Shown one piece after another: positions 26,901 through 31,970 of a stretch of 64,000 bases of DNA. The notes beneath the pieces are model-generated. The model saw only the letters and a program-made list of their open reading frames with translations. It searched no databases and was not told the DNA's origin. The first letter of the stretch is position 1. Every line of letters begins with the position of its first letter. Origin of the DNA: UBA6623 sp965248235 (GTDB lineage Bacteria; Acidobacteriota; Terriglobia; Bryobacterales; UBA6623). Made by a program: the position numbers and the translations under genes. The stretch spans positions 1,178,001 through 1,242,000 of the forward strand of contig CBDFIU010000005.1 of NCBI GenBank assembly GCA_965248235.1, read 5' to 3'.

Positions 26901-28438
26901 CGGGCGATCTCGACGGCGTGATCGCGGCCTTCCCGAAGGCGCTCAAGTGGAAGTACCTCGAGCCCGCGTTTCTGGAGCTGTGGGACGTGACGGTAAGGAA
27001 TGGCACGCCCAGCGCCGTCTTCCAGGAGGCCGCCGAGCGCGGCGTGCTGGACGGCGGCTGGTCGATCTCCGAGGTCTATGACGTCCAGAACGACATCGAG
27101 GGCCTGCTGGTGAAACCGGGCCTCTCCCAGCGGACGCTGAGGAAGATATGGAAGTTCCTGGCCAAATCGACCACCTTCCGCGAGAACTTCCTGCGCTACG
27201 CCATGTATCTGGCCGTGAGGGAAGAGATTCAGACGGCGCGGCGGGAGAACCCGGGACGGCTGAACGAAGACCTGATGCCGCTGGTCGGCTACGGGGCCGG
27301 TCGTATTGACCAGGTCAACGCCATCACCTCCGACGCCGACCGCGCCGCCTACATCTCCCGTGAGTCGCTGGGCGACTACAGCGCGATCAGCGTCCTCGGC
27401 CAAAAGCTTAGAAAATGGGTGATACCGTTCTGGAGCTGGCAGGAGATCAACGCCAAGCGCTATTACCGGATAGGGTCGAACATCGTGGCCACGCAGAAGG
27501 GCTTCGGGCGCGCCGCGTCGCTGGCCGCGTTGGGCGCCAAGGTGGGCACGCGGGCGGCGCTTTGGCTGACCTGGCGCGCGATGGTGTACTCCGTCGGGAC
27601 GTGGATGTGGAACAACCTTCTATTCCCCGATCTGGAAGAGGAACTGAGGGACGAGGACCGCCGCAGGCTGCATCTGATCCTCGGCAAGTGGGACGGCGAG
27701 ATCAAAATGCTGCGCATGCCGGGGGCGTTGAGCGATCTGATGGGCTGGTTCGGTTACGACGACGTGCTGGCGGCGCTGTCTCACATCTCGAAAGGCCGGG
27801 GAACCTGGCGCGACGTGGCCCTGGCGGTGGTCCAAGCCCCGATCAGCCGGCTCGTCAACGGGTTGACGCCGACGTTCAAGGTGCCGGGCGAAGCCCTGGC
27901 CGGCCGCAGCTTCTTCCCCGACGTGTTCAACCCGCGTTTGATCCGGGACGGCTGGCGGCACCTATTCCGGGCGGTTCAGGTCGAGCCTGTCTATGACTGG
28001 TATCTAGGCAGGCCGTCGCCGGGAGCGGGGCACGTGCTGATGACAACGCTTGTTGACGTGCGGCACACCGGCTACAGCGCCTACGCCAAGATCCGGGGCG
28101 AAGCCTACCAGTGGCTGCGGGCGGTCGAGGGCAAGGAAGGAGCGCCGCTCTACGCCAGCCGGCGCGGCAACGCCTACTTCTACTACCGCATGGCGCTCAA
28201 GTTCAAGGACACCGAGGCCGCCGTGAGATACCGTCAGGAACTCCGTCGGTTAAAAGTGAAACCGGAGATGATGAGGGCCATGCTGAAGCGCGCCCACCCG
28301 CTCGGCATGCTGGGGAGCCGGGAGCGCCGGGCGTTCCTGCGGACACTGACGCCCACCGAAGAGCGCAGCCTGCGGCGGGCGATCGAATGGTGGAGGGAGA
28401 CCTACGTCGGTGGTCACAAGCAGGCGCGGCGGGATTGA
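14960..28438 (+). CDS. Giant polyvalent protein: LPD1, N6-adenine methylase, SNF2 helicase (DarB-like)
   Basis: About 4,490 codons. The frame stays open upstream to 14687 but that part is antisense to another gene; the native start was lost in the inversion. Order: two 19-residue repeats (PEPRFDFLEAYYRASRRT); glycine-zipper region; Gln/Pro linker; partial DdrB/ParB-like domain (about 675-824, GGVVESGNARTIALQ); LPD1-like domain with HEWGH metalloprotease-like motif (18611); class I methylase (YTSPEVIRAMW; ILEPAAGVGHF; ISNVPF); SNF2-type helicase (GHEVGTGKT at 22141, LVDEAHNY, GTPLSNS, QRNGRGHRQG); HHEAIHAL metalloprotease-like site (24857); C-terminal half with INPRRYFKYN as in LPD38-type domains. 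Such proteins are packaged and ejected with phage DNA and protect it from host defence (P1 DarB is the known relative). Which parts act here is inference. Confidence 0.7.
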   Translation, partial: SGNHLEENQRTAGYTPEPRFDFLEAYYRASRRTPEPQFDFLEAYYRASRRTPGGPRYAYGVPPDPPDEPGVFDEFGSAFHHSLIQSNPEMYGAAIEAAGVSSGSESMRQAGERLQRWAAGLEAGRPPITFEEAEGFGENLRALAGLAGSAFGSTVPPLAMGAAGAVGGAAVAGPPGALVGGFIGATVAGAPLNLGEAYQQFKQEGVEPERAAKFAIAIAVPITALDVGGLGRIVSRSLGAPIKKTVLRAIGRRIAEGSLIEGSTEALQSAIREATAAALTDNPDVSRRAWRTFEEALAGAMVGGTIGGVTTTADQLLRPQDTAPPPLPPERPTPPPDSGRPGTAETAAAGAAGQPLSEADLASPLPDDLIAEGREFMATAEGATESNRILAEYGLPNVGEQAIYQSDVFSEDGRASRGTPERVVVLDAIPSEEYMSGESTPPAVKIWRDGTTFELILPLSGETLTAPPTAQQQADGTRFETDVAETLRPLETPELRNAALRAELDAEGAESLEALGPERRSKLLGALKKRFATDTTTRENEQKSAAGEQQESDEQLLFDEEYREAVSTAAEKIGTERAQGLIAETTAAMGLAEGAVPTERRAAFLKLLKAKARTASRLVQQEPQQQPETQQPQPEPLQQQPEPLQPEPEPQLPQQPEAQQPQPQSVQEIPFQPVERDKAITPAGTEHEVEYAIADADTLTASHDRFGKLNPAYPRELQPRDRSRAASQLQIEQLSRDLRPQLLDRSPGAESGAPIIDPGGVVESGNARTIALQTAYSEGTAENYRQYLAGKGYPVEGVGKPVLVRIRRSQLTPGERLAFTREANQRRAQGEEPVTERPTVTEPPPTTEPPTPAEPPTVGEPPPVTEPQEPAEPTEPKPKKRAKTTKEPTKRKKPVERLEDAGEKLEGKRSRKLKELTDSKAGETKAETERVLGLTSRAAIWPITLPKDATPGTGRYLELVRNVVLPFSEALGRKGKRLIRGIRGAGSRNNLLAALGEGQITLEALRQEAASYISVLETVKEATSGSMTVAQAASSLRTLLYGGAAEVKFSTPLTKFGEALRPYMRRGRGETSRIVGPEPYDLPQMITDDTTAPAKAKPMRRPTFEFDPEKGPDREDMPDRRGGQDVTAEDLVKTFGFRGVEFGEWVTGAERQRHVNWAYDALWDLADTLGIRPADISLGGTLGFAFGSRGRGRNAAHYEIETKVINLTKTRGDGTLAHEWGHALEYFLLSTSEPKTRRSLLSVRRTLGEVYSLDGALKTLDRLLKGESWIAGRKKAGALEAARAYATGRYWQRGSWGVRSMTRFAGQASRLGEYWRRPEEMVARSFEAWVLDSLKGRSQYLVSDWATEGYVSKARGYKASAYPEGDERHGFADLWDGLFGALEWGDQGPLLSPDYRSPHSNAVDEITAALDGINLEKRLRELEVGEPSPDGLWWYRFDGRRQPGNQPKDYAAYDDSGVRVEGGQFAQVGYAKALDPDVIKKFALSPVVHEAADQTVYIKGEVRSDERLGIRSDKALDGVSPETGEIPEGAGRSPRRGGAGGTERPGDVRVTAPGGRGPLGGAARGEEVLHPAAGRGERAGTRLRSGPLRPAGTDYQITDGDRLGRGSPLEKIDANIKAIETLKKIQSEDRSATPREKSELVRYSGWGGLKRIFETWDYDKQWTERSKRLAQLLTPEEYEQARASVLNAHYTSPEVIRAMWSAAMRLGFNGGRILEPAAGVGHFLGLVPQKLREQTKAVAVEIDATSAAITRNLYGQAQVYHSPYQNVTLPPGFFDLAISNVPFLDVAPTDRVHNRARLLLHDYYFAKAIDLVRPGGLVAFITSKGTMDKGNTRARTLIAKKADLVGAIRLPENAFEKFAGTTVTTDIVFLRRKVEGSEFERAEPWTETQPTDMPFTGNPEQSGEFPLNEYYRANPEMLLGEMRARSGRYGDQLESALIASEEETLPDMLGRAIQALPADVMEEAGKAAEEEPAAYSIPAEGDVKDGGITEKDGRLYQREGSRMTPLTEKTGREKSDAAKIRHYIGMRDALRDLLRSQLEGGPKSGIAAGRTRLNRLYDAYVARYGTLRKTLEKTPYAQDPDAGAVLALEVWDAQREETAKASVFERDTVAPREIPESADSAGDALAISLNEKGRVDLDYMARLTGRSTNDLTGELHGRILDDPEQGWVTADAYLSGNVREKLKIAQAAAQTDTRYEANVSALEQVQPADLLPSQITAALGSPWIPPGDIQVFVSELLNTPARDVKVNFEPLIGKWSVTTLTRQHETIAATDTWGTQRKNFFELLDHALNGGFPTVRDRVAENQYVVNPAETAAAQEKLRQIKERFEAWVWESPERAGRLVRAYNDRMNAIRLRAYDGSHLGFPLMNREFQERGGLRRHQRNAVWRILESGATYLGHEVGTGKTAILIAAAMKARQLGLARKPMIAVPKPNLPEMAEEFQRLYPAANVLTVHIPSAGSRPLRRRRVVQQIALNDWDAVLVTHESFGAIGVSASEMASLVGDELGVMEASLASAKGEGSNRATVRELEKARHRLRERLKELEERIAKTDAVAFEAIGVDMVLVDEAHNYKNLQFSTRLGRSIRGLSQSASGRSFEFYAKTRYLNRIGGKIVMASGTPLSNSVGELFTMSRYLQPGELEKRDLQHFDSWAATFGNIDQMLEYLPEGGGYRSVTKFRKFTNVPELMQMVYSVLDVMTADKAGIRRPPIEGGKPEPVVMPQSPDQQAFQKELAERSEGIRGDPKGALPDNMLVVSSDGRKAAVDMRLTGKGYGPNENGKIAELARRAGEIHRRTARFQGVQLVFLDMFGPTGANPNFNAQHEIKRVLAAEGIPAAEIVSLHDVDGPGRTAKARVKRLFADVNAGRVRVLLASTKKGGTGVNVQQRIAAIHHLDTDWNIAGYLQRNGRGHRQGNLVFDEYGQKLHILNYTVEGTVDAFMWDKVGSKARLFDRLLSGEMTEREIEDISRSEVTASEMLALTSGDPLVAEREEVSRDLNRLALLRQQWQDRLFRLQLELAQLPGNIEAMRGRARNLDADAALVSAAETIRFETSAGSRAVTTHSFRLDEEGLAAAWRKLAAQDGPDDAGPRFAAMIAKVAGPLGSFDIRGAYKDSKLQALHVAAPHGDSGHGVGARPAGMLKTAAERFTKDAERLRQQADTLESKDLPETQEAARKSFEKEDEYTEKKARLDEIDANFHEREVEAAQAQQPAPESTKASPEPESRPAPEAAVAERTLTAEEAARFAELPEILAATLNRIAPNTTFKASQAPISGRRGFVQGRYRPYNSVIEVALDPGFGTSNPLKVLHHEAIHALKADGLFSEAEWNTLTREAQEQDWIARYRIEERYPELFEKGKPAATEEAIADAFADWSAAPRGWRETVARIFAKLRRLLRQLRSALLKDGWQPSAEDIFSRVVSGEVGTRPTTTSQQGAVRESRPEAGESRRRAEERFKERQKGLRASGPSMVERAKEAWENFREDWVRTYRDLPRKPLFADAHEWLRSLQAAPSVASGEAVRHLTELTEGLDADRLDLMTRKVFMDDFYDDIREGMAVPFWSSSDDLMASYREVNRALEGDRELASRVRKRQVYVRRVARRMVEAGVLSPESLKRRNYIKHQVIEYAQMIRSSRVRGVRKPKWAKRMGTTLEINTNLLEAESAWLMKALVDIQMAKVITQIAESSQYNHRGELKKAIREHNKPLVDQLVVEEFRKALRLIGIDATLADAVETPADIQKFLDENSKDLDLKNLKTPIRNQLRDFRKKIGSGFGKLRATLDKADVPSHLEAEYTLLMDTERVTESTEDSAFPLVVWVAQNLDGEAAGAAYRILAAVTARRQFLKDQLGEKYILADNMENALKAIRRGGGTEWEGFKSWQPDPGRHMFTALTIPEHVFDRMRSKLAEVFEDSGMAGMFPAGEVAAMMDRIKEQRVVGGPKFEMVLPVELAATLDSFGSKDSDYYATVELYEKSIRAWKQWTLINPRRYFKYNLQNTSGDLDGVIAAFPKALKWKYLEPAFLELWDVTVRNGTPSAVFQEAAERGVLDGGWSISEVYDVQNDIEGLLVKPGLSQRTLRKIWKFLAKSTTFRENFLRYAMYLAVREEIQTARRENPGRLNEDLMPLVGYGAGRIDQVNAITSDADRAAYISRESLGDYSAISVLGQKLRKWVIPFWSWQEINAKRYYRIGSNIVATQKGFGRAASLAALGAKVGTRAALWLTWRAMVYSVGTWMWNNLLFPDLEEELRDEDRRRLHLILGKWDGEIKMLRMPGALSDLMGWFGYDDVLAALSHISKGRGTWRDVALAVVQAPISRLVNGLTPTFKVPGEALAGRSFFPDVFNPRLIRDGWRHLFRAVQVEPVYDWYLGRPSPGAGHVLMTTLVDVRHTGYSAYAKIRGEAYQWLRAVEGKEGAPLYASRRGNAYFYYRMALKFKDTEAAVRYRQELRRLKVKPEMMRAMLKRAHPLGMLGSRERRAFLRTLTPTEERSLRRAIEWWRETYVGGHKQARRD
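19473..19787 (+). CDS. Overlapping small phage protein inside the giant gene
   Basis: 104 aa in the +2 frame relative to the giant ORF, start ATG 19473 with GGCGAGG upstream. MSAWGSEAIRHWTEFRPRLV, EAAQNAQAMFGSLH-like helical sequence and EARKYYILLPDEENVPEL match a small phage protein commonly encoded next to polyvalent methylase-helicase genes (HWxxFRPxMVxxL...). The giant frame across the same bases is Gly/Arg/Pro-rich and looks like a shadow. Its stop TAG lies directly before the methylase module (LEKIDANIKAIETLKK). The giant ORF may therefore be a fortuitous join of two genes around this one. Confidence 0.55.
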   Translation: MSAWGSEAIRHWTEFRPRLVKYLKEQDALRDAAEQAAQNAQAMFGSLHRAGADPWEARLEARKYYILLPDEENVPELDYDQAPYGQPEPITKSPTETDWDEDLL

Positions 28439-28439
28439 C

Positions 28440-28629
28440 ATGGGACTTTATCGGAAAAAGCCCGTAGTCGTTGAGGCAGTCCGGTTGACCGAGAAAACCA
28501 CAATCAAGACCCTGGAAGGCACCATGACCGGAGAGCCTGGGGATTGGTTGGATCACGGGGGTTGCGGGCGAGCAGTACCCATGCAAACCGGAAATTTTCG
28601 CGCAGACCTATGAAGAGGTCACGGAATGA
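28440..28629 (+). pseudogene. PGDYG-type phage protein, frameshifted
   Basis: MGLYRKKPVVVEAVRLTEK...LEGTMTGEPGDWL is the start of a small phage protein family with a central PGD(Y/W) motif. After GDWL the frame breaks; in the neighbouring frame the expected ending ITGVAGEQYPCKPEIFAQTY is readable to TGA 28629. A one-base change near 28553 explains it. No homologue remains at this place in unit B. Confidence 0.65.
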
Positions 28630-28736
28630 TTGATTTGTCCGTGGCTCAGGAGTTCAGCCGAGCGCCCGGAGGGCGGTTCCGCTCCATGGGGCCGGATTCG
28701 GCAGGGAAAGCGGGGCACGGCCAATCTGTAAAATGA
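28626..28736 (+). pseudogene. STAS-like (DUF4325) protein remnant
   Basis: Starts in ATGA overlap with the previous gene: MIDLSVAQEFSRAPGGRFRS then MGPDSAG, the conserved beginning of DUF4325-type phage/bacterial proteins (AKDFSRTPGGRY..GPxSG). After 28 residues the family sequence is lost and the frame stops at 28736. Only the N-terminal strand remains. Confidence 0.5.
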
Positions 28737-28760
28737 GGTTGGAGGCGCGGCCTTCATGTC

Positions 28761-29294
28761 TCAATCGGCACTGAATCCTATCTTTGGGGATGTCGAATCC
28801 TCCCACGCCTCCGGCGTCAAATTGACCGAATTGCCATCCTCAGGCAGAGAGACAAGGCCTTGCCGGCATGCCCATTTCATCAGTTTCGCAAGAGCAGATT
28901 CATCGGCTGCACCCACCACACCTAATAAGGCATTGCGATCTGTAATGTCGATCGTTCTCAGATGCGCATCTCCGGCTTGCGCCTTGAGATAGTCGACCAA
29001 ATTTTTCGACTGCGTGTCCAGATCAGGCAAGGGCTGAGAGAAGATCTCTTCCAAATCGGAAGCAGTGATCCTGAGCGGCTGTTTGTCCGAAGTCCGGCTC
29101 CGGATTACATGACTAGCCCGTGCACGGGCTAGTTGAACGTCCGGCTCCTTCTCTAATCTGGTTCCAAGTAGGCCCCGCCACACGCTCCCAATCAGAGAGT
29201 ATGGTCCACAGCGCGGACAACAAACTTCTTTGGAATCACCTGGCGTATGTATTTTCGCGTCGAGTCGCGTACAAATTGGGCAGCATCCAGTCAC
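28761..29294 (-). CDS. Zn-ribbon hypothetical protein (cargo of unit A)
   Basis: 177 aa, minus strand. Two CxxC knuckles (CPIC near residue 5, CPRCGPYSLIGS near 26) form a zinc ribbon; the rest is helical and ends with a winged-helix-like segment (ALAKLMKWACRQGLVSLPED, NLTPEAWE). Proteins with this ribbon and TPEGW end often precede effector domains of defence systems, but no effector domain is fused or adjacent here. It replaces, in unit A, the membrane protein found in unit B at 58703-58933, of which only MSGEMI (29346-29361) remains. Confidence 0.5.
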   Translation of the reverse strand: MTGCCPICTRLDAKIHTPGDSKEVCCPRCGPYSLIGSVWRGLLGTRLEKEPDVQLARARASHVIRSRTSDKQPLRITASDLEEIFSQPLPDLDTQSKNLVDYLKAQAGDAHLRTIDITDRNALLGVVGAADESALAKLMKWACRQGLVSLPEDGNSVNLTPEAWEDSTSPKIGFSAD

Positions 29295-29518
29295 TCTGTC
29301 ACCTCCAAACCGGGGATACGATCACAAACTTGTGCGGCTCCCGGATCATTTCTCCGCTCATCGCTCCTCCCCGCTGTGAATTGATGGTAGCGCAGCCTCG
29401 TTTGGCGGCGCACCCGTGAGGCGCACGAAGCCCACAAGCAGGACCCAGAAATACGAACGATAATGTGCGAAGTCACGTTGGCGGGCCACACCGGGTGGAC
29501 ATAGTGGCATAATACCAT

Positions 29519-30130
29519 CTATTCACCCCTGTGGGAAACAATTCGAACAATGTTTCCCACGACGGGTTTAGCCGTCATCGTCCGGCTGATTCCATTCATT
29601 ATCGAAGGCCCATAGGCAGTTGATGGCGTTTCCCAGGTGGACCGCTCAGCAACATCTGCGCCCTTTGTTCCATTCGTCTTTTGTTCGCTTTTGAAATCGC
29701 CATTAACTTCATTGTTTTCTGTTGTTTGCTCGGACTCCAAAAGGTCTGAAGAAAATTTCAGACCTTTTCTGCCTCGGCCTTGGGACAAGCGCTGGAGTTC
29801 CTTGGCTTCGGCCTCCAATTTCGGCAGGATCTCGACGGCGATCGCCGCCCGCTGGGCGCTCGACAGGTGACGTCTGTGAAGATTGAGGCTGAGAACGATC
29901 TCCTCGGGGGATCCTTCGCCGTCCCAGTGCTCGGACTTGGGCTCGATGCCCAGCTTCCGGCAGGCCAGGTAGCGGTTGCGGCCGTCTAAAATGCTTCCGT
30001 CCGGGTGCAGCAGGATCGGCTCCCGCTGGCCGTTTTCGCGGATGTCGTCGACCAGCGCCTCGAATTCGTCGCCCTTGATCAGGGGAAACAGCCGCGCGGC
30101 GGGGTGAGATGACATGTGGTCGTCCATCAA
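29519..30130 (-). pseudogene. ParB-like protein, C-terminal deletion
   Basis: Starts as in unit B (ARLFPLIKGDEFEALVDDIR; PILLHPDGSILDGRNRYLAC), with AAGGAGG upstream. After AERS an internal deletion of about 0.39 kb joins the remnant to the last 80 bp of the gene out of frame; the frame then runs to 29519. The breakpoints share TGG. The N-terminal ParB/Srx domain survives, the helix-turn-helix and C-terminal parts do not. Confidence 0.7.
29531..29560. repeat. Palindrome next to parB-like gene (A)
   Basis: GTGGGAAACA, ten bases, TGTTTCCCAC: perfect 10-bp arms. It is downstream of the parB-like gene. No T-run follows on either strand, so it is a poor intrinsic terminator. Conserved in unit B at 59105 with one change in the loop. 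A binding site for the ParB-like protein or an operator is possible. Confidence 0.5.
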
Positions 30131-30163
30131 GAACGTCCTCCTTAGCCGTAGTGGTTCAGTGGT

Positions 30164-30520
30164 TCATAACGCCCAACAAGGCATTATACCATCTGTCCAG
30201 CGCCCAGGGCGATACAGCCCAGCTCCGCGGCTTCCAGGTTTTCTCTTGCGGCTTCCAGGTTTTCGATTGCGGATTTCACTTTTCTTGTTGCGGATTCCAC
30301 TTTTTTGAGGGGAGCCGAAGCCGTCCGCAATGCGGACTTCACTTTTTTGGCTTGCGGATTCCACTTTTTCTATTGCGGATTCCACTTTTTTGGTCCCCGG
30401 TTTTGCGGCATCCAGTTTTTCCGGCAGCAACCTCGGCAGCCGGGTTTTTCTTTGACCCGTTCTTGGGGAAATCGCGAAATCCACCTCAACTGGCTTTGGA
30501 ATCAGCATGATAGATGGCAC
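30164..30520 (-). CDS. Repeat-rich basic ORF / 21-24-bp repeat array upstream of parB (A)
   Basis: 118 aa, minus strand, ending 33 bp before parB. The middle consists of Lys/Arg/Glu/Ser repeats (KKVESAIEKVESASQK; KSGIRNKKSEIRNRK). On the plus strand the same repeats read TTGCGGATTCCACTTTTT with small variations. Copy number differs in unit B yet the frame stays open. It may be a basic DNA-binding peptide or a non-coding iteron array; I cannot decide. Start ATG 30520 is in the iteron-flanked region. Confidence 0.35.
   Translation of the reverse strand: MPSIMLIPKPVEVDFAISPRTGQRKTRLPRLLPEKLDAAKPGTKKVESAIEKVESASQKSEVRIADGFGSPQKSGIRNKKSEIRNRKPGSRKRKPGSRGAGLYRPGRWTDGIMPCWAL
30180..30193 (-). promoter_or_regulatory. 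Promoter-like motif of parB (A)
   Basis: On the minus strand GATGGTATAATGCC contains a consensus TATAAT about 55 bp upstream of the parB-like start. The same 14-mer with TACAAT precedes the XRE gene (31571-31584), and a variant with TATTAT lies after parB (29506-29520). No clear -35. Confidence 0.45.
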
Positions 30521-30524
30521 AAAG

Positions 30525-31025
30525 GTGGCACACTTTTCAAAGTCGTAGGTCTCATACCTACTTGACGGGGCGTCTGTAAATGATTGATTCTAAACGTTTG
30601 TGCCACCTAAGGTGTTGATTCTATTGAGTCGGAGTCGGGGGTGGCACACCTCTGTGCCAGGTTTGTGCCAGGTTTGTGCCACCCCGCGATTCCCTCTATA
30701 TATATATAAATAAATAGCTTAGTAGTAGTAGTAGTAGCAGTAGTAGGGGGAAAACGGTGCCGGCACAGTAAATCTGAGAAAACATGCCACGTGTGCGCCG
30801 CCGCGCACGTCGCGCGCTACGCGCGTGCGAGGGATCCGCCCCATCGCGTGTGCCGGGGGTAGAGGCATTTTTTCCGGGAAAAACTGTGCCGGCAGACCTA
30901 AAATTCATGGAATCAGTGACTTAAGTGGCACAAACCTGGCACAAACCTGGCACAGAGGTGTGCCACCCCTTCTCAAGTCGCCTGGATTCAGTCGATTAGA
31001 TGGCACAAACGCCTTTTTCGGCCCG
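30525..31025. other. Candidate replication origin (A)
   Basis: Gene-free. A perfect 45-bp inverted repeat (30638-30682 and 30925-30969) is built from tandem TGGCACAAACC-type units; more TGGCACA units lie at 30524, 30535, 30598 and 31011. Between the arms: TATATATATATAAATAAATA (30700-30718), a TAG-triplet run (30719-30746, similar to the DnaA-trio pattern), a GC-rich palindromic tract (30787-30829), and GTGCCGGCACAG / CTGTGCCGGCAG. Iterons, AT-rich stretch and nearby ParB and XRE genes are typical for iteron plasmids. No Rep gene and no consensus DnaA box seen. The sequence is repeated unchanged in unit B. Confidence 0.55.
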
Positions 31026-31234
31026 CCGGGGCTACATCCGGCGTAGCGGCCGCTACTTTTCGCGTAGCCAAAGACCCCGGCCGCAAGGAAACAGAGATCC
31101 TCAGTCCTGTTCCAGCAGGCAGGGGAAAGCGCCCAGAACGCCTTGTTCCCGGCGCACAGGACGGCCTAGGAGCGGTTTTGGCGGTCGAGGCGGTAAGCAG
31201 GGCGGAAAACGGCTGAAAACGCCGTAGAGGGCTT

Positions 31235-31567
31235 CTATCGGCCTAAATCGCCCTGTTCCGGCGGCGGCGGGTCTAACCAAGCCCGCTCGGCGGCGATCTC
31301 GCGGTGCTTTCTGAGCCGAGCCCGCAGGATCATCGCGCTCGCCCGCGGCATCCGCGAGTGGCCGTACTCCCAGTTGTGCACCTGCTTCTTGCGGTGCTTT
31401 CCCCGCAAGCCAAGCGCCGCCCCGAAGTCCGTCTGGGTCAAGCCCAGCTCGGCCCGAGCCGCCCTGATCTCGTCCGGTGTCGGGTCGTCCCCCAGCCCGC
31501 TCAGATCGTCGTGGTGCTCGCCGAGCCTTGGCGGATCGATCGAGCCGCCATGTCGTTTCAGTAGCAT
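31235..31567 (-). CDS. XRE-family HTH regulator
   Basis: 110 aa. TPDEIRAARAELGLTQTDFG and AALGLRGKHRKKQVHNWEYGH form the helix-turn-helix of XRE type; a short acidic/proline tail follows. It is the rightmost gene of the unit, reading toward the origin region. The minus-strand motif GATGGTACAATGCC ends only three bases before the ATG, so the transcript would be leaderless or nearly so. Probably controls copy number or lysogeny. Confidence 0.75.
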   Translation of the reverse strand: MLLKRHGGSIDPPRLGEHHDDLSGLGDDPTPDEIRAARAELGLTQTDFGAALGLRGKHRKKQVHNWEYGHSRMPRASAMILRARLRKHREIAAERAWLDPPPPEQGDLGR

Positions 31568-31893
31568 GGCGGCATTGTACCATCGAGAAGGCCGGCTTTG
31601 GCGTACGGGGAGCCTAGGGGCTAGTGTCAGCGCCCGCCGATGGCCTGAGACCTACGAGCCGCTTGTTAGCCGTGCCCGCCGGTGGCCCTTCCCTTCCCTC
31701 GGCTCGCGGCACCGGAAGCGGCCCACATTTGGGCAAAGATTTGGGCAATGTCGGTGACCCCAGGGCGTAACGTGTTGGTATTGCGATACTTACGACCAAT
31801 CATGAGGTCGTGCGATTTCCTTGAGCAGGAACATGGCCGTCAATGTGTACGTTATCGTTCCTAATTGCATCGTTTTGGAAAGATTTTGAGGCA
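31568..31893. other. Gene-free right end of unit A
   Basis: No convincing gene. Contains the XRE promoter-like motif (31571-31584) and a 12-bp tandem repeat (ATTTGGGCAAAG / ATTTGGGCAATG near 31727-31750). Nearly the same sequence ends unit B (61580-61899). The end of the missing phage nuclease gene is not recognisable here. Confidence 0.5.
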
Positions 31894-31970
31894 GGGGGGG
31901 GACTCCCCACCGTTTGTCAAGTGCTGAGGAAGGGCGGTACCCTTCCAGAGCGGCTGCCCAGCGCGGTAGT

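Larger units (their letters stand above)
2789..31893. mobile_element. Phage/plasmid-like element, unit A
   Basis: A 29.1-kb segment between IS110 copies 1 and 2, homologous gene for gene with unit B (33525-61899). Contents are phage-type (C5 methyltransferase, Gp68-like remnant, membrane lysis-type proteins, GH24 endolysin, virion-type proteins, giant polyvalent protein) plus plasmid-type (ParB-like, iteron-like origin, XRE). I find no terminase, portal, capsid, tail, DNA polymerase or tyrosine integrase. Host-like cargo sits on the minus strand at 10127-12422 and 28761-29294. Several genes are broken here but intact in B, and the reverse. Confidence 0.7.

Noticed and set aside
29531..29560. 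Intrinsic terminator after parB
   Set aside because: The stem is good but AT-rich at the base with a 10-nt loop and no T-run follows on either strand.
30230..30420. Direct repeats resembling a CRISPR array
   Set aside because: Units are 18-24 bp, adjacent, degenerate and without spacers of uniform length; no cas genes.
30545..30600. tRNA-like or attachment-site sequence near GTAGGTCTCATACCTAC
   Set aside because: Only a short palindrome; no cloverleaf, no CCA end, and not repeated at the element ends.
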